NCBI GenBank assembly: GCA_049515555.1
Contig: JBEKTY010000118.1
Span: 1 to 36,105, forward strand
Origin: JBEKTY01 sp049515555
Lineage (GTDB): Bacteria > Planctomycetota > Planctomycetia > Pirellulales > Thermoguttaceae
DNA: 36,105 bases
Reading direction: 5' to 3'
The first letter of the stretch is position 1; every line of letters begins with the position of its first letter. The notes under the pieces were generated by a model. The model was not told the DNA's origin. It did no database searches and saw nothing but the letters and a program-made list of their open reading frames with translations. The translations under genes were made by a program, and so were the position numbers. Below, piece after piece: positions 10,984-17,857 of the stretch.

Positions 10984-11008
10984 CGGTCCCCTCTCCCTCC
11001 GGGAGAGG
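10984..11008. repeat. Short palindromic repeat, family C, solo copy
   Basis: The element CTCTCCCTCCGGGAGAG with a CGGTCC flank lies 17 bp after the stop of the HYExAFE gene (minus strand). The same element occurs as an inverted pair at 24685-24811. It can fold into a short hairpin and may end the HYExAFE transcript. Confidence 0.7.
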
Positions 11009-11025
11009 ACTAGGGCCCGTGCGAC

Positions 11026-11550
11026 TTATGGTTCCTTTAGGCCCAGCAGCTCGTCCAGTGGCCGGGCCTGGCGGCGGAAGTCGGCGGCCGGCATGGCCAC
11101 CGTGTCCCACTTGGGCGAGATGGGCCGGGCATGCCCGGCGTAGTCCGACAGCCGCACCGCCACGAATGCATACAGCTTGCCGCGAAACTCGAAGAGCTGC
11201 TCGTAAGGCAGCGGGGCGCGGTCGCCCAAAATGTTATAGGCGAACACGAACAGCCCCAGGAAACCCTGGCCGAAAAGGCCCTCCCAGCGGGCCAGGCTCA
11301 CCAAGTCATCGCGGGTGGACCAGTTCTTCCAATACTGCTTCTGTATGTCGCCGCTGGGAAATCTTCGTCCCTTGACGTCGACCAGCCACGTCGCCTGGTC
11401 GGGCACCGAGACGATGAAGTCCAGGCTCTTGATCGAGCCCCCGTCGCCCAGCAGGCTCCGCTTCGCCTCATCCACGGCGACGTACGGCACCCCGCGGCTG
11501 CGGAGATACTCCTCGAAAGCCGCCTCGTAATGGTTGTCGCGATTGGCCAT
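11026..11550 (-). CDS. HYExAFE-family protein, putative PD-(D/E)XK-like fold
   Basis: A 174-residue soluble protein. It opens with HYEAAFEEYL (residues 7-16), the signature that names the HYExAFE family, which I know mainly from planctomycetes. Further in, SLDFIVSVPDQATWLVDVKGRRF at about 42-64 looks like the core of a PD-(D/E)XK nuclease: an Asp on one strand, then D-V-K on the next. The family's function is not established. A nuclease or structure-specific DNA enzyme is a reasonable inference, given E9/E13 as a possible N-terminal acidic residue. No methylase or helicase partner sits beside it, so a restriction system is not supported. No strong ribosome-binding site is visible. It is divergent from the DUF1080-ThuA gene and tandem with the synthetase operon. 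Confidence 0.8.
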   Translation of the reverse strand: MANRDNHYEAAFEEYLRSRGVPYVAVDEAKRSLLGDGGSIKSLDFIVSVPDQATWLVDVKGRRFPSGDIQKQYWKNWSTRDDLVSLARWEGLFGQGFLGLFVFAYNILGDRAPLPYEQLFEFRGKLYAFVAVRLSDYAGHARPISPKWDTVAMPAADFRRQARPLDELLGLKEP

Positions 11551-11650
11551 GGTAGCGGCGGGATCAAGGCTGGTCGAAGAAACATGAACAGCCGCAAGTA
11601 TACACGATACGCGGCCGGTCGGCCTTTAATGCTTGGCCTGGGCGAGCAAT

Positions 11651-11679
11651 TTGCAAGCCGGGGGCGGCCATGTTATATT
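11651..11679 (+). promoter_or_regulatory. Candidate promoter of the DUF1080-ThuA gene
   Basis: TTGCAA (11651-11656), a 17-bp spacer and TATATT (11674-11679) lie about 48 bp before ATG 11728. The -10 box matches five of six bases in an otherwise GC-rich gap. On the opposite strand TATACT near 11600 could serve the divergent HYExAFE gene, but no -35 box is clear. Confidence 0.5.
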
Positions 11680-11727
11680 GGCCGAGGTTTTTCCCACCCA
11701 CCCATCCCGCCTAGGAGGAAGCAAGCC

Positions 11728-13377
11728 ATGTTGAGAACATCCACCCGGTTGCTGTGTTGTGCGATTCTGGGGCTGATCGCGGCCCGCTCGGTGGGGCCCG
11801 GGCGGGCCCTGGCCGGCGACGACGGATTCCGCCCGATCTTCGACGGCAAGACGCTCGACGGCTGGGACGGCGATCCCCGGCTGTGGCGGGTCGAGGACGG
11901 GGCCATTGTCGGCCAGACCACCAAGGAGAACCCGGCCCACGGCAATACCTTCCTCATCTGGCGCGGCGGCAAGCCGGCCGATTTCGAGCTCCTGGCCGAG
12001 TTCCGCATGCCCGACCCGGGCTTCGCCAACTCCGGCATCCAGATCCGCAGTTGGGAAGGGGAGAAGTGGCGCGTCAGCGGCTATCAGCCCGACATGGACA
12101 ACGACAACAATTACACCGGCACCTGCTACGGCGAAGGCTTCCGCGGCGGTCTGGCGGGGCGCGGGCAGAAGGTCGTCATCGGACCGGACCACAAATCGAA
12201 GGTCGTCGAGCAGTTCGCCGACAGCGGCGAGCTGCTCAAGTTCATCAAGAAGCACCAGTGGAACGAGTATGACATCATCGCCCGCGGCAACCACATCATC
12301 GAGAAAGTCAACGGGCATTTGATGTGCGAGCTCACAGACAACGACACGGTGGCCCGCAAGGACGGGATCATCGCCTTGCAGATCCACGCCGGCCCGCCCA
12401 TGCGCGTCGAGTTCCGCAACATCCGGCTGAAGGAGTTCCCCAAGCAACCGGCGACGCAAAGCGGCACGAAGCCGGCCGTTCGCCTGGTGAGCGAGAAGCG
12501 CGAGTCGCCGACGCAGGCCGGGGCCAAGAAGATCGTCTTCATCGCCGGCAACCCCAGCCACGGCTTCGCCGAGCACGAGCACAACGCGGGCTGCCTGCTT
12601 CTGGCCCGCTTGATCCAGGACAACGTGCCGGGCGTGACGACGGCCGTGCACAAGGGCTGGCCGAAGGATCCCGCCGCACTGGCCGGCGCAGCCACGATCG
12701 TCATTTACGCCGACGGCGGCGGCGGCCACCCGGCCCGCGGGCACCTGGAACAACTCGGCAAGCTCATGGATCAGGGCGTGGGCCTGGTTTGCATTCACTA
12801 TGCCGTCGAGATCCCCCCCGGCAAGGACGGCGATCTGCTGAAAAGCTGGCTCGGTGGCTACTACGAGGTCTTCTGGTCGGTCAATCCCACCTATGAAGGC
12901 CGTTTCGAAACGCTTCCCAGCCATCCGGTGGCCAACGGCGTAAAGCCCTTCAACATCAACGACGAATGGTACTACAACATGCGGTTCGTCGACGAGATGA
13001 AGGGCGTAACGCCGATCCTGACCGCCGTCCCGCCGGACAGCACCCGCCGGCCGGGCAACGACTCCCACGGGGCCAACCCGTTCGTGTTTGCCCACAAGGG
13101 CCGGCCCGAGCACCTGGCCTGGGCCTACCAGCGGCCCGACGGCGGGCGGGGCTTCGGCTTCACCGGCGGCCACTTCCACTGGAACTGGGCCTGCGACAAC
13201 TTCCGCACCGCGGTCCTCAACGGCATCGTGTGGACGGCTGGGATCGAGGTCCCGGCGGCCGGCGTGCCCTCGAAAACGCCCACCCTCGAACAGCTCGAGG
13301 CCAACTTGGACAAGCCGCAGCCCCGCAATTTCGATCGGCAACGGATCCAGAAGATGATCGATGCCTTCCAGCGCTGA
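11728..13377 (+). CDS. Secreted DUF1080 (3-keto-disaccharide hydrolase-like) and ThuA fusion
   Basis: A 549-residue two-domain exported protein. A signal peptide covers about residues 1-29. The DUF1080 domain follows (about 31-245): FRPIFDGKTLDGWDGD, an exposed GIQIRSW strand, and a QIHAGPPMRVEFRNIRLKEF end, typical of the family now called 3-keto-disaccharide hydrolase, a concanavalin-like sandwich. After a 30-residue linker a ThuA domain fills about 270-500 (KKIVFIAGNPSHGFAEHEHNAG, GLVCIHYAVE, GRGFGFTGGHFHWNW). In many planctomycetes these two domains are separate genes, so the fusion suggests successive or coupled action on an oxidised sugar. AGGAGG at 11713-11718 fixes the start well inside a longer open frame. 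It stands alone between a divergent gene and a convergent one. The substrate is not visible in the sequence. Confidence 0.88.
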   Translation: MLRTSTRLLCCAILGLIAARSVGPGRALAGDDGFRPIFDGKTLDGWDGDPRLWRVEDGAIVGQTTKENPAHGNTFLIWRGGKPADFELLAEFRMPDPGFANSGIQIRSWEGEKWRVSGYQPDMDNDNNYTGTCYGEGFRGGLAGRGQKVVIGPDHKSKVVEQFADSGELLKFIKKHQWNEYDIIARGNHIIEKVNGHLMCELTDNDTVARKDGIIALQIHAGPPMRVEFRNIRLKEFPKQPATQSGTKPAVRLVSEKRESPTQAGAKKIVFIAGNPSHGFAEHEHNAGCLLLARLIQDNVPGVTTAVHKGWPKDPAALAGAATIVIYADGGGGHPARGHLEQLGKLMDQGVGLVCIHYAVEIPPGKDGDLLKSWLGGYYEVFWSVNPTYEGRFETLPSHPVANGVKPFNINDEWYYNMRFVDEMKGVTPILTAVPPDSTRRPGNDSHGANPFVFAHKGRPEHLAWAYQRPDGGRGFGFTGGHFHWNWACDNFRTAVLNGIVWTAGIEVPAAGVPSKTPTLEQLEANLDKPQPRNFDRQRIQKMIDAFQR

Positions 13378-13423
13378 CGGCGGCCGGGGCGCATTCGTTT
13401 CGGACGCGGAAGGTTGGAAACTT

Positions 13424-13506
13424 GTAGGGTGGGTCGAGCCAGAGCGAGCCCCACCATCAGTTCTTCACGGATTTTGGTGGGGCTCACTGCGCTCGACCCA
13501 CCCTAC
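13424..13506. repeat. Long palindromic repeat, family B
   Basis: An 83-bp imperfect inverted repeat begins GTAGGGTGGGTCGAGC and ends with its complement. Inner arms read AGCCCCACCA and TGGTGGGGCT. A second copy is at 17370-17453. Both are flanked by related sequence (GGAAACTTGTAGGG or its complement, and TTTCCGCAAYAGAAAC). The element fills the gap between the convergent DUF1080-ThuA and SWIM genes. It has the size of a very small MITE; no target-site duplication is obvious. Confidence 0.85.
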
Positions 13507-13531
13507 TGTGTTTTTCCGCAATAGAAACGCA

Positions 13532-14458
13532 TTACGCGGCGTGGGCTCGCCGTTTGGCAACGGTCTTCTTCACGGTGTCCTTTACGGCGGCCTCCCCGGC
13601 CGCCTGCGGCTCGGGCTGTCTTGCCGCTTGCGGCTTCGCCTTCTTCGCCGCTCGCGATTTCGCCTTCTTCGCCGCTTGCGGCTTCGCCTTCCTGGTCGTC
13701 GCGGCCGGTGGCGTGAGCGAGGCCTCCGAGCCGCCCTCGAGCTCGATGCCGAACACCGTGGACACGTCGGCGGCGGCCAGCCGTTTGGACTTCCCGCGAG
13801 AGGTGGCCGCGGCCACCGCCTTCTCGGCGTCGGCGGCGATCAGCTCTTCGTGATCCACGCCGCGGAGCGTGAACAGCAGCTCGGGCTTGGTGTCCAGACG
13901 GGCCCCAACCCCATACAGCACGGCCGCCACATGCTTGCACATCACGGCCCAGTCCGGGCAACTGCATCGGAACGACATTTCACCCGGCTGCGGGAAGAGG
14001 CCCTCGCGGCGGTCAGTGACGACCTGCATGACGTGGTCCGAAAGCCGCCCCTGGAGCAGCTCGACGAGCGAGCCGATCTGGCCGCTGGAGCGGTCTTGGA
14101 TCGCCCGCCAGGTCTTGTCCGCCAGGGGCTTGATGGTCACCTTGACGTCGTAGAGCTCCGAGCCCGAGACCTTGGCCGCGATGCGGCCCTTGGCCATTTC
14201 CAGATGGCAGACCGAGCCGTTGCGGACATAGGTGCGGCCGCGGGGCAGGCGGTTCTCGAAGTCGCTGAAGGATTCCAGGTGCGTGCACCAGGCCTCGCCC
14301 CAGAAGCTCTTGGCGATCTTGCGGCCGTCGATCTGAACCGGCTGGACGTCGACCCCTTTCTTGCGGAGGGCCTCCATTTTCTTCTGCGCCCGCCGACGCC
14401 GCGTAGCCACGTTCACGTAGGGCGCCCAGCCGCCGTAACCGGATCCATACCATCCCAT
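13532..14458 (-). CDS. SWIM zinc-finger protein with basic H1-like tail
   Basis: A 308-residue protein with a SWIM zinc finger at about 163-180: C165, C167, C174 and H176 form CxCx6CxH within FRCSCPDWAVMCKHV. SWIM domains bind DNA or protein. The preceding 160 residues resemble the conserved part of bacterial SWIM proteins that accompany SNF2 helicases (SFWGEAWCTHLESFSDFENRLPRG). The last 70 residues carry KAKPQAAKKAKSRAAKK-type repeats like histone H1 tails, which suits non-specific DNA binding. AAGGAGGA seven bases before ATG 14458 decides this start over the upstream ATG 14491, which would overlap the helicase gene. The SNF2 gene ends 25 bp upstream, so the pair is an operon. I infer a joint chromatin or repair role; the exact process is unknown. 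Confidence 0.88.
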   Translation of the reverse strand: MGWYGSGYGGWAPYVNVATRRRRAQKKMEALRKKGVDVQPVQIDGRKIAKSFWGEAWCTHLESFSDFENRLPRGRTYVRNGSVCHLEMAKGRIAAKVSGSELYDVKVTIKPLADKTWRAIQDRSSGQIGSLVELLQGRLSDHVMQVVTDRREGLFPQPGEMSFRCSCPDWAVMCKHVAAVLYGVGARLDTKPELLFTLRGVDHEELIAADAEKAVAAATSRGKSKRLAAADVSTVFGIELEGGSEASLTPPAATTRKAKPQAAKKAKSRAAKKAKPQAARQPEPQAAGEAAVKDTVKKTVAKRRAHAA

Positions 14459-14483
14459 CGCACGGTCCTCCTTGGTTAAAGGT

Positions 14484-17168
14484 TCATTCACAGGCCGTCG
14501 TCACGTCGAGCGACACGAAGCGGATCAGCTCGGCGTCGGACATTTCGGTGAGCAGTTGTTCCGCGCCGCCTTCGATCAGGTCGGCGGCCAACTGGCGTTT
14601 CTCCTCGATCAGGGCGTCGATGCGTTCTTCAATCGTGCCGCGGCACACGAACTTGTGGACCAGGACGTTGCGCCGCTGCCCGATGCGGAAGGCCCGGTCG
14701 GTGGCCTGGTTCTCGACGGCCGGGTTCCACCAGCGGTCGAAATGCACGACGTGCGAGGCGGCGGTGAGGTTCAGCCCCGTGCCGCCGGCCTTCAGCGAGA
14801 CGACGAAGAACGGCGGGCCGTCGTCCTGCTGGAAGCGATCCACCAGGCCCTTGCGGCGGCCGACGGGCGTGCCCCCGTGCAGCACCAACCCGGGCCGGCC
14901 GAAGACCATGGCCAGATAGTCCGCCAGGGGCTGGGTCATCTCGCGGAACTGGGTGAACACCAAGGCCCGCTCCTGCCGCGAGGCGATCTCCTCGCCGATC
15001 TCGGCCAGGCGGGCGAACTTGCCGCTGTCGGCGGGCAGGAAGCGGCCGTCGCCCAACAGTTGGCTGGGGTGGTTGCACAGTTGTTTCAGCCGCATTAGGT
15101 AGGCCAGCACCAGGCCCCGCCGCTTCATGCCCTCGGCGGCTTTCAGGTCCTCGGCCAGCTCGCCCACCAGCTTGGCATACAGCACGGCCTGACGCTTGCT
15201 CAGGCCGGCAAAGGCGCGGACCTCGACCTTCTCGGGCAGGTCGTCGATCACGCGGCGGTCGGTCTTCAGCCGCCGCAACAGGTAGGGCTGGACCAGGCTT
15301 CGCAAGGGGGCGTAACGGTTCTCGGCCCGCTCGGTCAGCCGCTTGACGAACTCCTTGAACTTGGCCTGCGTGCCCAACAGGCCGGGGCAGAGGAAGTCGA
15401 ATATCGACCACAGGTCGGACAGGCGGTTTTCCACCGGTGTGCCGGTCAGGGCGATGCGGGCCTCGGCCTGCAGCCGCTTGACCAGCCGCGTCTGCCGGGC
15501 GGCGGGGTTCTTTATGGCCTGGGCCTCGTCGAGCACGACCAGCCGCCAACGGATCCCCGCCAGCCACTCCTGCCGCAATGCCATGCCGTAGCTGGTCACG
15601 ACCAGGTCCGTGTGCTGGAAGGCCCGCTGCGGGTCGGCCGCCATCTGCTCCAGCGCTTCCTTGCTCATCTCCGAGGGATGGACGAACAGGGCCCGCAGCG
15701 TGGGCGTGAAGCGGGCCATCTCGGCCTTCCAGTTGGCCACCAGCGAGGCCGGCAGCACCAACAGCGAGGGCCGCTCGCCGCCCCGCTCCTTCAGTGCCGC
15801 CAGCAGGGCCAGCACCTGCACGGTTTTGCCCAGGCCCATGTCGTCGGCCAGGCAGGCCCCCAGGCCCAGCCCGGAAAGGAACCATAGCCAGTTGACGCCC
15901 GTCACCTGGTACTTGCGTAGTACCGCCCGCAGGCCGCCGGCAGTTGGGGCCTGTAGGTTCTCGGGGTTGCGGAGCTTGGCCAGCACCTCGCCCAGCCAGC
16001 GGCCCGCCTGCACAAAGGCCCATTGCCGGTCCTCTTGCTGCTCGGCCCGGCCGTCGCCCAGGTCGGCGGGCAAGCCGGCCAGCAGCCGCATGCCCTCGAT
16101 GAACGACAACCCGCCCTCGGACTCGCGCTCCAGTTGCTTCCAATGGTCCAGCGCCTGGCGGAGTTTCTGGCGGTCGATCTCGACCCACTGGCCCCGCAAC
16201 AGGACCAGCCCCTCGTCGGCCGCCATCAGCTCCCGCCACTCGGCCTCGGTCAGCTCTTCATCGCCCAGCGCCAGGTTGACCCGGAAATCAAGCATCTGCG
16301 AGGCGTCGAACTTGTTGCGTTTCGCATCGCCGATGGTCACGCCCACCCTGGGCCGCGGACGCTTCTTCCACCAGTCGGGCAGCCGGACCAGGATGCCGCT
16401 TTCCTCCAGGGCGGGCACGTCCTTCAGGAAGCGGTATGCCTCACCGGGCGTCCAGGCCAGCGGTTGATACAGGTCGCCCGATTCCACCAGCTCCTTGACC
16501 AGCCCGCTCCGCTCGGAGGCCAGTTGCACCGGCGAGAGCAGGCGTACCAGGGCCGGCTTGTTCCTCGCGCCCGCCATCTCCCGCAGGGCTTGGCTTAAAG
16601 GCTGATACTGAATCCGCGAACCGCCGGCCACGCCGGGCGCGTAGGTCGCCAGAAAGGCGAACGGATGGCCCGCGTCACGCCGGTTCTCGGCCAGGTGGAA
16701 CGAGACCCGGCCCACCTGGTGCCATAGCGGGGCGCGGCGCTTCAGGAACCCGGAAAGCCCGTCGCCGCCGGCGGCGATCTGGCCCCGCACCCAGGCGTCG
16801 AAATCCTGCCACACGGCCGCCAGGGCCGACTCGCCCAGGTACTCGGCGCCCTGCATGGGCGGCACGCCGGCCACCAGCGCGGCCAACTGCTCGGCCTCCG
16901 GCGGCGGCACGGCCGCAAGCTCCGCACCGGCCGGAAGCGGCGTGTGGCACAAGGCCGTCAGATAGCGGGCCGCCAGCTCACGCCAGTACAGAACCGATGG
17001 CGACAGCAGCCCTTCGAACCGCTCGGTCGCCAGTAGCAGCAGCCCCTCGGCCTGGCCCGCGGCAAAGGCTTTCGTCAGGCGGGCCAGCCGGGCGTCCGGC
17101 CCGGCGCCATCCCCCGCCGCTTCCTCGACGGCGATGATCCGGCCGAAGGGGGTAAACGCCAATTCCAT
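14484..17168 (-). CDS. SNF2-family DEAD/DEAH helicase (HepA/RapA-like)
   Basis: An 894-residue SNF2 translocase. The N-terminal 400 residues match the SNF2-associated region seen in bacterial members of this type. The ATPase core begins at about 425: Walker A DDMGLGKTV with K448, Walker B LVVLDEAQ with D547 and E548, then motif III LTGTPVENRLSDLWSI. The second RecA lobe carries ALVFTQF, FFVVSLKAGGTGLNLT and DRAFRIGQ, which are SNF2 motifs IV-VI. Such proteins translocate along double-stranded DNA and remodel bound proteins. The following SWIM gene is its usual bacterial partner. The two show no restriction or methylase neighbours, so I infer housekeeping DNA transactions rather than phage defence. 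The ATG at 17168 gives a complete N-terminus (MELAFTPFGR); no strong ribosome-binding site is visible. Confidence 0.93.
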   Translation of the reverse strand: MELAFTPFGRIIAVEEAAGDGAGPDARLARLTKAFAAGQAEGLLLLATERFEGLLSPSVLYWRELAARYLTALCHTPLPAGAELAAVPPPEAEQLAALVAGVPPMQGAEYLGESALAAVWQDFDAWVRGQIAAGGDGLSGFLKRRAPLWHQVGRVSFHLAENRRDAGHPFAFLATYAPGVAGGSRIQYQPLSQALREMAGARNKPALVRLLSPVQLASERSGLVKELVESGDLYQPLAWTPGEAYRFLKDVPALEESGILVRLPDWWKKRPRPRVGVTIGDAKRNKFDASQMLDFRVNLALGDEELTEAEWRELMAADEGLVLLRGQWVEIDRQKLRQALDHWKQLERESEGGLSFIEGMRLLAGLPADLGDGRAEQQEDRQWAFVQAGRWLGEVLAKLRNPENLQAPTAGGLRAVLRKYQVTGVNWLWFLSGLGLGACLADDMGLGKTVQVLALLAALKERGGERPSLLVLPASLVANWKAEMARFTPTLRALFVHPSEMSKEALEQMAADPQRAFQHTDLVVTSYGMALRQEWLAGIRWRLVVLDEAQAIKNPAARQTRLVKRLQAEARIALTGTPVENRLSDLWSIFDFLCPGLLGTQAKFKEFVKRLTERAENRYAPLRSLVQPYLLRRLKTDRRVIDDLPEKVEVRAFAGLSKRQAVLYAKLVGELAEDLKAAEGMKRRGLVLAYLMRLKQLCNHPSQLLGDGRFLPADSGKFARLAEIGEEIASRQERALVFTQFREMTQPLADYLAMVFGRPGLVLHGGTPVGRRKGLVDRFQQDDGPPFFVVSLKAGGTGLNLTAASHVVHFDRWWNPAVENQATDRAFRIGQRRNVLVHKFVCRGTIEERIDALIEEKRQLAADLIEGGAEQLLTEMSDAELIRFVSLDVTTACE

Positions 17169-17290
17169 TTCACGCCGTCCGTGCCGCCCGCCGGGGACCG
17201 GGGAGAGACGCTCCCCGCTTCAATTCCAGGCCCCGGGAAATCGCTTCCCAACCGCCGCGTCTTGCGCCCCCGGGGCAACCACAACCCTTC

Positions 17291-17318
17291 ATTTTAGCTG
17301 TTTTCCCCCGCCGCACAA
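17291..17318 (-). promoter_or_regulatory. Candidate promoter of the SNF2-SWIM operon
   Basis: On the minus strand TTGTGC (17318-17313), a 16-bp spacer and TAAAAT (17296-17291) lie about 120 bp upstream of the helicase start. The -10 box is good and the -35 box weak. Confidence 0.35.
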
Positions 17319-17369
17319 AGCCCGCTACAGGTCGCTGCAGGTCGGCGGTCGAGACGGGCACACAACATC

Positions 17370-17453
17370 GTAGGGGGTGGGTCGAGCGCAGCGAGCCCCA
17401 GCAGCAGTTCTTTTCGTATTCTGGTGGGGCTCGCTGCGCTCGACCCGCCCTAC
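17370..17453. repeat. Long palindromic repeat, family B, second copy
   Basis: An 84-bp copy of the element at 13424-13506, again with GTGGGTCGAGC and AGCCCCA arms facing their complements around a variable centre. It lies in the 689-bp divergent gap between the SNF2 and flagellin genes. That gap also holds the SNF2 promoter candidate, a hairpin at 17537, a sigma-28-like promoter and a leader hairpin. Confidence 0.85.
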
Positions 17454-17536
17454 AAGTTTCCGACCTTTCCGCAACAGAAACCAATTGGGAAGGGGTCGGA
17501 TCATTCCCGACTGCGCGCCGCGTGAATGCTTCGCCG

Positions 17537-17566
17537 CCCGGCCCTTGGCAGAATGGGCCGGGTTTT
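17537..17566 (+). terminator. Terminator-like hairpin upstream of flagellin
   Basis: An 8-bp stem (CCCGGCCC / GGGCCGGG) with a 10-nt loop is followed by TTTT and a further T-rich tract. No plus-strand gene precedes it within the gap. It may insulate flagellin from upstream transcription or end an unrecognised small transcript. Confidence 0.45.
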
Positions 17567-17693
17567 CGGGTTGTGTCGTTTGTGCCGGCACCGGGGCCGG
17601 TAAGCCACAGGTTTTTTCATTTCCAGCGTTTGTCGCGCGCCAACCGAGACCTAGGGTATCGTATTGAAACCCAATGGCCTGATCGAAATTACC

Positions 17694-17721
17694 TAAAGTG
17701 TGCAGTTTAACTGGACGATTT
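17694..17721 (+). promoter_or_regulatory. Candidate sigma-28 (FliA) promoter of flagellin
   Basis: TAAAGTGT (17694-17701) differs by one base from the sigma-28 -35 consensus TAAAGTTT. After 12 bp comes GACGATTT (17714-17721), which keeps the CGAT core of GCCGATAA. The spacer is one base longer than the enteric ideal. Flagellin genes are classic sigma-28 targets, which supports the reading. The implied leader is about 130 nt. Confidence 0.48.
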
Positions 17722-17779
17722 CGTCGAATATAGAGTTTGACGTGTGACAACGTTGCCACACCCGACCGCGCACCCTCCG

Positions 17780-17801
17780 GGGATCGCACCCGATCCCTTT
17801 T
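17780..17801 (+). terminator. Attenuator-like hairpin in the flagellin leader
   Basis: A perfect 7-bp stem (GGGATCG / CGATCCC) with loop CACC is followed directly by TTTT and ends 56 bp before the flagellin ATG. If transcription starts at the sigma-28 candidate, this intrinsic-terminator shape is in the 5' leader, so it could act as an attenuator or stability element. The stem is short, so strength is uncertain. Confidence 0.45.
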
Positions 17802-17857
17802 GAATCCCGGTGACACAACCCTTCCCTTCCCTTCCTTTTTCTGATTGAGGTACAGGC

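Noticed and set aside
14484..17168. SNF2 helicase as part of a phage-defence island
   Set aside because: No nuclease, methylase or phospholipase-type partner sits beside it. The HYExAFE gene is 3 kb away on another transcript, and the SWIM pairing is a common non-defence arrangement.
17580..17660. Cyclic di-GMP or cobalamin riboswitch before flagellin
   Set aside because: Short pieces (AAGCCACAGG, AGCGTTTGTCGCG) recall such elements, but the conserved core order is absent and the stretch lies upstream of the likely transcript start.
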